Assembly (NCBI GenBank): GCA_012295275.1
Contig: CM022669.1
Coordinates: 14,147,672-14,192,671, forward strand
Source of the DNA: Chrysomallon squamiferum
Lineage: Eukaryota > Mollusca > Gastropoda > Neomphalida > Peltospiridae
Length of the DNA: 45,000 bases
Reading direction: 5' to 3'
The translations under genes were made by a program, and so were the position numbers. Shown piece by piece: positions 31,613-44,498 of the stretch (within the stretch, counting starts at the first letter, position 1; every line of letters starts with the position of its first letter). Below the pieces are notes generated by a model that was not told the DNA's origin, ran no database searches, and worked only from the letters and a program-made list of their open reading frames with translations.

Positions 31613-34600
31613 CAGAGGTTTGCTCTGCAATTATTTTCAACTCTTTTGATAATTTGTCAAATAAAATTGAATTTAACTTTATTTATAAAATTATGTTATG
31701 TTTTGTTACAGAAACCACTGGAATTAAAAGATCTGATCAGTTTTTATTTAAATTTTTTAAAAATACATAATTTATAACATTACTGTCTATCTTCACAGCA
31801 AGCAGAATCAGGGTATGGCAGTGAAAATAATCTTCGTCGCCATGGTTCCATGTTGTCACTTACATCAGGAACCAGTCTGTCTACTACCTCAACTTCGTCA
31901 TTTAAGGTATGTACACCTACAACTGCTGTTTCCTATACATGTTGCAGTTTGAGATATATGTTTTTTTTTTATATAAGTAAAAACTTCATTTTCCTCTTCA
32001 TTTTTTTTGAGTGATAAACATTTTCTTTAAGTTTTAACATAGAATATTAATTATTTGTCTTTTTATGAATACTTCTTTCCTTTTTAACTGTTTTCTTATA
32101 TTATTATTTTATTTGTTTATATTACTTCACTTTTTCATACTGTTAAACTCTAGTTTAAAGGGGTTTTAATTTTCAGTTTATTTAGTTATAATCAGGGTGA
32201 ATAAATCTGCCATATAACTTCTATAAAATCCTTACTGAATAACTTTTTAATTTTTAAAACTATAGCCTGATTTAACTCTGTCTAGTTATAATATTTTAAA
32301 AAGTTTTAAAATTTTAATATCAGAATGATCATTAGTAAAGGTGTAACAGTTTTTTTAAAGAACAAGCATGTAGATACTAATATACAGTAAATTAAGTTTG
32401 ACATAAAAGAGAGAAAAATTTATTTTTATCAATGAAATAAGATTCAGGCTGAAAAACAAAACCAGTTTCATATTGTAATTTATTTATTTATTTATTTATT
32501 TATTTGAGTTTTAAAGAATTCATTTTTATGCTGTGACAGTAAATGGGAAAAATATCAACATATGAAAGAAATAAGAATCAACTATTTTAATTTTAAATTT
32601 ATCTGTTTATTTATTTATTTATTTATTTATTTTTATCTTTACAAAATTAAATAATCGTTTGGGTATAATGTTTTTTGGTGTTTTTATGAACATGAAAATA
32701 ACTTTGCTTAAAGTTATTGTTTTTTTTCAGAGAGGGCGAGGACTCAAGGAAAAGCTGATGGAAATGGAAACTTTTCGAGATATTCTCTGTCGTCAGATTG
32801 ATACCCTGCAGAGCTATTTTGACAGCTGTGCCTCCGTGGTTTCACATGGAGCACTTCACGATTGTAAGAAAGACATTTCTTATTTTTAAATATTTTTAAT
32901 TTCTCTTTCTTTTATTTACGTTATTAAGGTGAACTTAGAGTTTATTTAAAATGGTACAAGTCGTACATTCATTTTTGACTGTGATATTGTTAAAAAAAAA
33001 TATGTAGTGACAGTAAGTTGCTCATTTTCTTTGCACTGTTTGCTTGTCTCTTTTTGTGTTATGTTTTTTTAAATTATTATTCAGTTAAATGAAGTTATTA
33101 TAATTGTATGCATATTTAATTTAAGCATAATACACATGCAAACACACATGCATACTTACATACTTGCATTTTAAGTGTAAAGGTCCATTATGGAAGTTTC
33201 AAGTACAGAGTTTCTAAACTTAAGCCTAGGAACTAAAAATAAATTAAAAATATGTTTGTTTCTAAATACCAGTGCCTGAAGCTGATGACATTTATGATGA
33301 TGTTGACATTGATTCGTCAGAGCCTAGTGCAGAAATCCATGGACATCAGGAGAAATTCGAGGATTTCAAAGGACAAGATTTGGGTAAGCAGCCATTTCAC
33401 ATGTTGCTAATACAAAGACAACAGTGTAACCCTCAAAAATATATCTGTCCAAATAATTAGGTTTTGTTTAGTACTAGCAGAGTTTTCAGTATATTTGGGG
33501 TTTTTTGTTGGTTGTTGTCACTTTTGTTTCCTCTTGAGACAAAGACCGTAGCAGTGTGTTATTAATGAAGGAGAAAACGTGTTACGGGATTGGAGCAGAT
33601 CTTGAAACCTTTCAGTTCCCTTAGTTTTATTTCATAAATGATTATTAATTATAATGCCACTGTTGGCAGAATTGTTTATTACTGACAGAAAACTTTCATG
33701 TGGAATAGCTATTTGTAGAATATTTTGCTTAGTTTCAAATTAGTTGTTCCTTACATTGATTCAAAATATAGATATTTTTATTTATTACTCACTTTAATTA
33801 TTTCTCCCATCATTGCTTTTTTATTGTTTTCTCTGTTGCTATCCATTAATGGGTTGTTGTTTTTTTTGTTGTTTTTTTAACTCTTACAATGCAATTACAA
33901 TTAACTGGACCACTTTTTTTGGGGTACTTTTCTGTTTTCATAAACTTCTGACAGAAATAAAAAGTAATTTCCCATCTTCCATGACCTTTAAAACAAAATA
34001 ATATAAAAAAAAAAAAAAAAAAAATATTAATTGATAATAACTCGTGACCTGAACTGCATTGTGCTCAACAAATGAGCATTTGATGGTCAGTAATACTTTG
34101 TGATTGAAAATGAATTTCTCTTCCGGCAGTATCGGTACTACAACAGCATGGTGGGCACGCCGTTGACTTCAAAGGAGAGGCGTTCACGTTCAAGGCAACC
34201 ACGGCAGGGATTGTTGCTACTCTGTCCCACTGCATTGACTTAATGTCACAGAGAGAGGATTCCTGGAGAAAAAGACTGGAAAGAGTAAGTTCACTTGGGG
34301 AAAAAAAATATATATATATTATCCAAATTTTAAGTAAGAAAAAAGATTTTTAACTCAAATTATCCAGTTTTTTTAAACCCATTAAATACAAGAAGATCAG
34401 GAAACATTCAACACTTGGTTGAAAATCGAGATCTGATTTTTTTTTCTTACAAAGACGTGTTAACTGGCTTCCATTTTTGTATCTTGTAAAACTGAATATT
34501 GTTATAATTTCTGCTAAAATATATATTTTTTTCAACTATTTGTAATCTTGTTCTAATTAATTTGCACAAAATTTCACTTTGTACACACAGAGGAGTAAAT

Positions 34601-35150
34601 ATTCTACCCTTTTAAAACTTTTATTTGTGGTGGCATTTGTGTTCTCGTTTTGCTGTAGTACCTTGTACAGACTGTCAACCTTAGTGGCATTTTGAATTAC
34701 TGCAGTGATGATAAACTTTTATGACACATAATGCATTTATTTCAGTAAAGTCTGAATCGGTAATATCTGTTAATATTTTAGGAAATTGACAGGAGGAAAA
34801 AACTTGAAGATTTGCTGAAACATTCCGAACGACCCAAACCTATTGTAGTTGGTGGTCCCGATTATGAGGTAACATGTTCTTCAAATTATTAAAAAATATT
34901 TCTAATCATTTAAAATAAAACTTTATTTTTAAAGCCCGTTTGATGTTGCTGAAATTTGTTTATGTCATTGTTGTCGTTGTTGTTGTTGTTGCAGGAGGGG
35001 CCCCACTGCATGATCACTGAAGATGAGTTCTACGATGCTGTTGATGCAACTCTGGACAAAATGGAAAGAGAAGAGGAAAAGGTAGACATAATATCATTAT
35101 TTTGTGTTTAAATAAATATAAATAAAAGTTTCTTGCCATGTGGATATATG

Positions 35151-35216
<66 letters not shown>

Positions 35217-36431
35217 AAAGGTTACAAAGTTTTTGAAATGAAATAACAAAAAGAATACTTGCATAAATAAATATCTGTTTTTTTTTTGTTTTTGTTTTTT
35301 GATGTATACATTTGTATTGATATTCATTTTCACCATTTTTTCCATGAACAAACTGTTTCCTTAAGAAAAGATTCTGAAAAAAAATGAGTATATTGTAAAA
35401 CCTTTGTCTGATAAATGATTTTTTTGATTTTGTAGAAATTGAAAGAACCCATTACACAGCCTCCAAAAATATCACTGCCTTCTTCACATGAATATTATGC
35501 AGAGGTATGTAATGTTTTGAGTAGCAGATTTGATCAAGTTAAGCCATTGCTTTTTCATATTGAAACAAGAAAGAAAGAATGAATAAATAAATAATAACAA
35601 AAATATAACATTAGTATTGTTGAGTTATTTTTGATTAGTAGTATTGAGAGCAATCCTTTCAGGCATCAGGATTTCAGAAATGTACTGACCCTTATTTTAA
35701 GAATACATTTTCAAAGGCAGATGTATGTTGGAAAACCTTCATAGAAGATCTTTAGTAGAGAAGTTTTTAAATTTTTAATTTTGTTTATTTCCCAAATGTT
35801 GTTCTATACATATGTACATACATACATTTATGCTGCGTAACCACACATTAATAAAAGATGCAGATTTATGTTTATAAATATTAAAAAAGAATAATAATAA
35901 TAATAATAATAATAAGAAAAAAAAAAAAATATATATATATATATATATTTTTATTATTAAATCTGTTTAGATCAATAAAATTGTGAGTGATCATTTGTTC
36001 CGATTGAATGAACGGACAAAAGATGGTCAGGACACTTGGCAGCTGATTGCTGAAGACGGAGATCTCAAGGTTTTCAAACGAGAAGTCGAGGAAAATGGCA
36101 TTGTTATTGATCCTCTGAAAGCAACGCATTTAGTGAAGGTATTTTTTTTTTATTGTCACTTTGAAAGAAACTCACTTAATGAAGGGTTATTTATTTTATT
36201 TATTTTTGTCACTTTGAAGAAAAAAACAACATTAGGTTAACAGTAATTTTTAGGTTATGTTGAAAAAAAACACCACATTTATTGAAGGTAATTTTTTTCT
36301 GAGACTGATAAAGAAACATTTAGTTAGGATATTTTTATTGTCACTGATTTTAAATCTGTGGACAAAGGTCATTGTTAAGTTTTTTTAAATTTGATTTTAC
36401 TGCTTGATGTGTCAACACACTCACACACAGT

Positions 36432-36473
<42 letters not shown>

Positions 36474-36816
36474 TACATATACATATATGCACACATATAT
36501 GAATATATATATTTAAGTTGTTAACTTGAAAAGATCATTAAAATTGGTTTTTAACAACTTTTCTTTCTTACAGGGTATAACTGGTCACGAACTCTGTCAC
36601 TATTTCTGGGACATTGAATACAGAATGGAATGGGAAGGTATGTAATTTGAACTAATATTTGATTTGCTGCAGTTTTTATTTTATTTTATTGATAAAATGT
36701 TATTCAAAAGAATGTTTTACCAGTTCAAGGGTTAAATATTTTTATGCAGATTTTAAAGGAGGCTTTTATGAAATTATTTCTGTATAATAAAACGCAGTTT
36801 ACCCAAAATAATTCAG

Positions 36817-36847
<31 letters not shown>

Positions 36848-37737
36848 CATATTTATTTATTATGTTATTATTATTTATAAATTGTTTATTATGCCAGTGC
36901 ATTCTTTAATTCTTAAATACACACACACACACACAGATTTGTATGCACACGATATATTCGTAGTAATGAAATATAATTTTTTTTTCACCTGGTTAATGGT
37001 TTTACGAAAAACTGCGATGGACACTGAAAGTTCTTTACCATTCCTTACTAATGTTCTAATCTCCTCAGCTACTCTCGAGAGTTGTAAAATGGTGGAGTGG
37101 TTATCGGAGGACACTCTCATTTCTAACAACATCATCAAACGCGTGTGGCCTGCGTCGCAGCGTGACGCACTCTTCTGGTCTCACATTCGCCACATCAATG
37201 CAGAGCACGAGGATGAGCACGACAGTTGGATTGTTGTAAACTGCTCGACTGAACACCCCAACTGCCCTGTAAGTAGCATTATTTATAAATAAAAAAACAA
37301 ACAAAAACAAAACTTTTATGGATCGTATGATATGTTCATGCATGAAAGGTTCCCGTTATAATACCACCGAAATTAAAAACAAAAGATTATATTCTCAACC
37401 AGAATCTTTGTGATAAATTACATTCCCAGAAAAGGATGCTTGTGAAAACAAGAGTAAGTAAATGTTCCATGATTTATTATGTTTTAATATATTATATATA
37501 TATATATATACACATACATAAACAATGTTTGGCTGTGCATATTAGTATTTATAGATAAAAGAAATTACTATAGAAATTTTGAATGTTAATAAATTACATA
37601 AATATTTTAATTCATATATTTAAGAATATTTCGGTTCATATAAAATATCTTGTATTGATATTTGTTCGTCTAACATTGTTTTATTATGTTTGTTTTATTT
37701 ATTTTACTTTATTTCTTTATTTTTTAATTATTATTAT

Positions 37738-37768
<31 letters not shown>

Positions 37769-38419
37769 TTTTTTTACAATAATACATTAAGTTGGTTTAA
37801 ATTGTATTGTTTTTTTGTATTTTTAATCTTTAAAACTATTTTATTCTAATTTTCTTTTAGTTATTATTTTAAAGTTATAAAATATCTCGTTTTTTCATTT
37901 GTTATAAATGTGTGTGGATATATGGATATGGATGAAAATACACACTCACACACATTAACAGACACAGACACAAGCTATTAGTTTTAAATAAAACGTGTTG
38001 TATTGCAGGCTGGTAAATACGTAAGAATCACAATGAACGTGGCTCTGGTTGGTCAAACAGTAATTGAGCCCCCTGCTGATGGAAATATCACCAGAGATAA
38101 CATCTCCTGTAAAGTGTCTTACCAAGCAGATGGTAAGTTTTTGTTTTTTTTACATCCTTGTTATTATAACTCAAACATTTTTCTAATGACGACGGACTGT
38201 AGTTAAACATTTTTTTTACAAAAAAAAAAGAAAAGAGAAAACCCTCAACAACGCTGAATAATGATTTTTTATTTCTTTCTTCACCTAACAGTTAACCCTG
38301 GAGGGTGGGCACCTGCTTCAGTCCTCAGAGCCGTGTACAAGAGAGAGTACCCGAAGTTCATCAAAAGGTTTACTCAGTATGTCAAGGACAAGACTGCAGA
38401 TAAGGAAATCCTCTTCTAG
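30692..38419 (+). CDS. CERT1: Ceramide transfer protein CERT (StARD11), complete, 14 exons, 593 residues
   Basis: Exons: 30692-30922, 31266-31382, 31799-31906, 32731-32863, 33273-33383, 34130-34284, 34782-34868, 34995-35081, 35436-35504, 35971-36138, 36574-36637, 37069-37268, 38009-38132, 38292-38419 (TAG). All have AG/GT borders and matching phases, giving 1782 nt. CERT carries ceramide from ER to trans-Golgi for sphingomyelin synthesis. The modules are in canonical order. The PH domain (about 23-116) has [13 protein letters not shown] and the basic/aromatic residues used for PI4P binding. The serine-repeat motif (about 129-152) has RRHGSMLSL, whose S133 matches the priming phospho-serine S132 of human CERT. 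A middle coiled-coil region follows. The FFAT motif EFYDAVD (325-331) is for VAP binding at the ER. The START domain (about 367-593) ends in ILF as in the human protein. Ceramide-pocket residues equivalent to human R442, E446, N504 and Y553 are R439, E443, N501 and Y548; the Q467 position is N464. Length is close to the 598-residue human form. An acidic N-terminus (DDEEEYDDE) precedes the PH domain. Confidence 0.97.
35154..35212. repeat. (TA)n microsatellite in a CERT intron
   Basis: A TA run of about 55 bp between the FFAT exon (ending 35081) and the short linker exon (starting 35436). Confidence 0.95.
36430..36500. repeat. (TA)n-(CA)n microsatellite in a CERT intron
   Basis: TA then CA runs between the START exons ending at 36138 and starting at 36574. 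Similar short CATA, TA and CA tracts occur at 36823-36850, 36920-36934 and 37494-37512. Confidence 0.85.
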
Positions 38420-39360
38420 TTTTTTTTATCGGTTTTTTAGAAGCAAAAAATCGACTCCGAGCGTAAATGTCCTCATTACAGTCCATTCATCTGGCAGATT
38501 CCATGCTGTACCGGACTGTTTGCATCTAGACATTTGATGTGTGTTCTGACAGTATACATTATACTGCAAACATTCTGACAGCATATGTCATATAGTATGT
38601 TTATTCTGACAGTATGTTTTACCGTATGTGTATTCTGACAGTATATGTTATACTGTATACATCCTGACAATGCTTTAAACACTATACATTCTGACAGTAT
38701 ACATTTTACTTTATGTGTATTCTGAAAATTCTGCTGGGAATAAATATATCTATTTGTACACCGTGTACATCATAAAACAAAATCTGTGTGCATACTGATA
38801 TTATTGCTTTTTGATAGCCAGTGTAAATTATCTTCACACTTTCTGAATACTTGGAGGTAAATGTCATTTATGTTGACTCTGTTTATGCCAACAGTATATT
38901 ATGCTGGATGTAAATGTATTTTAAGATTGTAGTTACATGAGTATTTGCATTATGACAGTAAAGTTTTATTTATCTCTGATGTGTGTGAATTCTGAAAGTA
39001 TGTATCATGCTGGATATAAATAATCTCTACATAGACTGTATATTCACTCTGACAGTATGCAGTTCACTTTTTTGTTAATGTTACTTATGTCAGCAGTATG
39101 TATTTTCTGAGAGTACACTTTGATAATAATTCGTCTACACTGACAGTATGTTCATTCTGACAGTATACAGTATACTTCTGTGTAAATGTCATTTACATTG
39201 ACAACATGTTCTCCTGACAGTATACTGACAGTATACAGTATACTACTGTGTAAATGTCATTTACATTGACAACATGTTCTACTGACAGCATACAGAATAC
39301 TTCTATGTAAATGTCATTTATGTGCATTCTGTCAGTACACATCATGCTGGATGTAAATGT
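38420..39360 (+). repeat. CERT 3' UTR region with imperfect ATTCTGACAGTATAC minisatellite
   Basis: From about 38540 the word TTCTGACAGTAT recurs more than ten times at 30-60 bp spacing, with variable filler. The block GTGTAAATGTCATTTACATTGACAACATGTTCT occurs twice, near 39180 and 39248. The repeats contain self-complementary CAGTATACTG-type sequence, so the transcript could form many short hairpins. Candidate poly(A) signals AATAAA are at 38739-38744 and 39789-39794. The first would give a short UTR, the second would include the whole array. Confidence 0.7.
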
Positions 39361-40394
39361 ATTTTAAACGTAACAACAAGTTTAGACTAAGATGGTAAAC
39401 GTTATTCTCACAGTAAATGCTGTTAGTAATAAATATAAGTATACATTAATAACATGTTGTTAGCATACCTGTCAGACACTCACTGGCTATTTTTATAGAA
39501 ATGTTGTAACTAATTTCTGCAGTATTGGTGGCGTAAGATGAAAATATTACTTAAACATTATTCTGATGTAGTGATGTGTAAATTTAAAAAAAATAATAAT
39601 TTATTATTTTTTATTAATGTTAGACATTATTTCAATTATTATTGTTATTATTATAAAGATTTCTGATTTTTCACTGATATTACTCATCAAGATGTTCATT
39701 TTGTGTACAAAGACCAAGAAATTCCGTCTATTTTCTAATTTGATATTTTTGAAAAAACAGAAAACTTTTCTCTAATTTTTATTGTTTCAATAAATGATAA
39801 CAATAATTAATGTATTTTTATATTATTCATGTTACGTTTTGTCTGTTCAGTGTGTTTGGGGGAAAAAAAAATAATCAACTGAAGCTCATTATAGTTATTA
39901 GAAAATACAAACAGGTTAATTAATATTGGTGTCAGCAGTTTAAAATAAAATTTTGAAATTTAATTTTTTCAAAATTTAATTTAAGAAACATAATAATATC
40001 TATGTTGTGTTTCTGTAAGTTATGTAAATATAGTTCATAAAACCATAATTCTTTTTATAAAATAATTATTTTTTTCATTTTCTATTAAACGTGTGTAATG
40101 GTGATTATATTTTGCTATTAAGATATTTTTATATGCTTTTTCTTTCAGTTTAAATTTGTCTGAGTCTGATTACTACTGTTATAATTTTTTGTTATGTTCT
40201 ATGTCTTTTGTCCTTTTTTTCTGTGTTTGTTTTATATAGGGAATCAAATGTACATACATTTTTTTTCAAATGTTTTAATCTTAATTCAACTTGTTAAATT
40301 TTAAAAAAATTGAAAATGATTAATTTTAATACCTGTCTTTAAATTTAGGTTGTGTGTATCTGGGAATATGTTTTGAAATAAATTAAATCCTAAT

Positions 40395-40397
<3 letters not shown>

Positions 40398-40469
<72 letters not shown>

Positions 40470-40470
40470 A
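40398..40470. repeat. (TAA)n/(TTA)n palindromic triplet tract
   Basis: A TAA run switches to a TTA run at about 40436, giving a self-complementary tract. Confidence 0.9.
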
Positions 40471-43400
40471 AAGTCATTGGGATTGCAATATTTTTACTAA
40501 ATATCAGTGAATGCTCAAAGTAGATTCAGATTTTTTTAAATGTTATGTACTAAATGTAGTTAAATAAATGTAGATGTATGTATGTGTTAATTAACAGTGA
40601 GCGGTTGTTTTTTTTTGTTTTTTTTCAAAGTAATAAGGCTTAATAATTTGAGTTTTAATATTGAAAAAAGAAGCAAAATTAAGACTAATTATTAAAAAAA
40701 AAAAAAAAAATGTTTTTAAAGTTATTTCATTATACACATCTGTTGTTGAATATATTTGCATATTGTCATTGTGTTTACTTTATATTAATTTCAAAATTAT
40801 TATTATTGACCAAATAAGATTCTTTCATTTTTTTATTTTTTTTATTTTTATTTTTTTGATTATAGACAAGTTATCTGTAGATTTGAAACAATTTTTTTTG
40901 CAATTATTCTATGTTCTTTAAAAAAAAAAAAAAAATAATAATAATAATATCCAATGTGAAGGAGATTATTATAATTAAGTTTACTTTTAATGCCTTAATT
41001 TTATTATAATAGTTTCTTATTAATGTTAAATTATTTTAATACTAAGTCTGTGTTATGTCCTAACTTTAATTTGTACATACATACTGTGTTATTAAATACA
41101 TATATAGATTAGATTGATGTGAAATGGGCAGTTCTCACTGTATAACATTTGAATTAAGTACAATGTTAATAGTTTCTTATTTATTAAAAAAAATATGATT
41201 TTAATTTCACTTAATTATGTTAGGTTTTTTTCAGTCTGTTGTTGTTACAAAATGAATATACTGCTGATGGAGCAATTTTTTTTTCATTCTTATTTTGCTA
41301 AAAGATTATACTAAAAAAAAAATTCTCTCTGATGTATGCATGTTTCTTTGTGTGTGTGTGGAAAAATAAAAACCTTTTATCATACCTTAATAGTTATGTA
41401 TGTAAGACATGTTAAGTATCTTCACAAAGTTCAAATAAAAAGTTCAGATATATAAATTTTATATTGTTGGTGTTGCAGTTTAAGCAAGGCCAAAAGCTAG
41501 ATACATAGAAAATGCATTTTAGGTATTGTCTGTTTCATACAGCTTTTTGGTTCATGCAGTAAGTTTATGTCAGTGAACATTCAAAGTGTACTTAGGACAT
41601 ATTTTTATCATCAAATTGTTGAACAGAATTCATACTGATAATATGGACCAGTGAAATATTTTCATATACAGTAGAGTGCATTCATTAAAAAGAATGTAAA
41701 ATAAAATAAATTTGTTTACCACTGCATTAAGTAAATTCAGAGTCTTTGTAGAATAAATGTTTTTGTTCCTTTTAAAATCTATTTTAGTTTTGGAATATTT
41801 CTTAAATAAACTGATTTATTATAGGCCAGTATATATTTGTTGTTGTACAATATATATATATATATTCTTAAGTTATGACTGAGAAATATTCACATCATAT
41901 CTGTTTATATTTAGTTTCCTGGATTGAAAATTTAACTTAAAAACAAAAGAAAAGATGGGTATAATAAAAGTAATGATTATGTAATAATAAAGGTTTTTTT
42001 TTTTTGTGTTTTTTAAAGTATACACAGATGTATATAGTAATGTATTTAAACTAACTGGATTAATTCAAATTGTTATGACATTGTTACAAGTTGACTGTTA
42101 TTTTTTATTTTATATCATCTAGTCATTGTAAATAAAAATTTCCCTTGAGTGGTGTTTTCACTAACAATGTTTGTGCTGATTAGCCAAACAGTAATTTAAA
42201 CAAACATTTTTTTTTTTTTTTTACCCATTTTCTTTTAATATGAAAAAATAACAAGAAGAAATTAAACATTTACAACAAATCAAACTATTCAGATTACGTT
42301 GTTTAAAACAACAATTTTTTTATCTATATTGAAAAATATTTATGATATATAATGAGATACAGCGAGTTTAAAAACTGAGAACTTTTTATTTTTATTTTAT
42401 TTCATTATTTTTCTGTATTTAAAAAAGAAAGAAAATTAAAATGGCTGTATTTAGAATCTGTTATGTACAATAATACATTAATATGTCTTCAACTTTCTTT
42501 TTGTAGAAGCTGAAATATACATTTTATAAAAATATTTTTTTGAATGGAAGTAATGTCTTATTATTTATTAATACTACTTTTTTCTTTCTTTATTACTTTT
42601 TATTTTTAATGTTTATTTCATTTCTAAATTACTGTTTTTATTATTTCTTTTCTTTATTCAAAACTCACCTTTCTTTTTGAAAAAAAAAGAAATTAAAGTT
42701 CATATTTTTTTGTTAGTATTCATTTATGCTTCAAATGATAATGTTTGTTGTGTTATCGACTGATGCAAAACATTTATATAAAATATTCAGCTTTAATAAG
42801 CAAATAACCATTCAACAGAATTTTTTATATTGATGATGTAAATATGTTTTTGTTGTCACATTTTTGTGTTTTGCTATTTCTTTCCCCTTTTGATTGGAAT
42901 ACAATGTTTCAGTTGTTCATACTTGAATGTGTAAATAGTACATAATTTTTTCATATTTTCATTATTTACAACTGCTCAATATTCAGATAAATTTTCATAC
43001 ACCATCCATCACCAAACCAAACTTCTTTTTCTATCTCTTGAATTATTATTATTTTATTTTATTACGACTTTAAAAAAAAATTATTATTGAGTTTTATAAA
43101 TTGTAAGATTATATTTGCAGTTTGTTGTTTTGTTGTATGTTTTTTTTCATTATTTGCCTTTTTTTCTCATTTATTCTTTGCCATTTATATTATTGTCTTT
43201 TGTTTTTTGGTGTGTGTGGGTTTTTTTCAAGACAAATTTCATCTTTGAAAACAGATTTCTAACATTTGTTACATCAGTTATTTTTAAACAAAGATTTTTA
43301 TATATAAAAAAAACCCTAAAACAACAACATCATTTTATAGGTGTAAAATTTTGTAAAAAGGATATTAAAAAATTTGGCTTATATTATTACAACAGTTATT

Positions 43401-44176
43401 TTAGTATTATTATTATTATTATTATAACCACATCAGAGTAAAACTATAGTTTGATACTGTCATCTATGTATAAACAATGATATGTTTCTGATTTTATTGG
43501 ATGTGCCATTTTCATGTATGATATTCATCTCAGTACTCACCTGAATGCCCTTTACTGCTGAAGATAAATTGTCTTTGTATCTGTAGAAATAGAAATTTCA
43601 TGCTTTCACTTCAGTTCTTTTTTTTTTTTTTTTTTTCTTATAAAACATGTTACATAAATGTATCTATTTGAATACAGGCTTTGTGTATTTGCTTCAGTTC
43701 TTTCTGCTTTATTTATTTACTATTATTATTATTATTATTATTTTTATTTTTTTAAAGTTTTTACAAAAAGCTGTTTAAATCCATAATCCATAAGGATCTC
43801 TAGATTTCATACTTTCCCTTCAATTTTCTTTATTTTATTTTGTTTTATTTTTATTTTTATTTTTATTAACATTATTATTATTTATTTTTATATTTATTTA
43901 TTTTTTAAAGCATTTTAAATTTTATTTGTCTAGATGATTATTCTTCTTGAATGTTTTAAATTCCATAGTTCCTATTTTTCATCATTTCTTTTATATTTGA
44001 AACATAATTGTACAAAACTGAATATTTCTGAACCAGTTATTTTAACTGTCAATAGTTAAAAACCATGTCTCAGTGTCCTTAATTCTCAGTGACATGTTTA
44101 TTGTCATATTTAGACTACATTTATTTCACATTTTGTTTGGGTTTCTTTAATACTTCATTACTGTTATTAATATTCC

Positions 44177-44225
<49 letters not shown>

Positions 44226-44290
44226 TTATTATTATTATTTTTTATTATTATTTATTTTTTTATTTATTATTTTTAATTTTTTTTTTTTAT
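44177..44290. repeat. (TTA)n and T-rich tract
   Basis: A TTA run of about 50 bp followed by TTTATTA words and a T run at about 44279-44288. Confidence 0.9.
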
Positions 44291-44434
44291 TATCATCATC
44301 ATTCTTCTTCTTCTTCTTACTGTTATTATGCAATTCAGAACTGAAGTCAAACTAATAAAAAACTTTGCTGTTGTGAAAGTCATGGATATTAACTCATTTA
44401 GACATCTAAAAATGACTGTTAGCCTGACTTACTT

Positions 44435-44498
44435 GTAACAGAAATAACTGCCCAATTCAAGTTTAAACTTGCAAGCTATTAACAGTTATTTCTGTTAC
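44435..44498. repeat. Perfect 16-bp inverted repeat with an inner palindrome
   Basis: GTAACAGAAATAACTG (44435-44450) is perfectly inverted as CAGTTATTTCTGTTAC (44483-44498). The 32-nt loop contains the 14-bp palindrome CAAGTTTAAACTTG (44458-44471). It may be the remnant of a small foldback element; no target duplication is evident. Confidence 0.7.
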
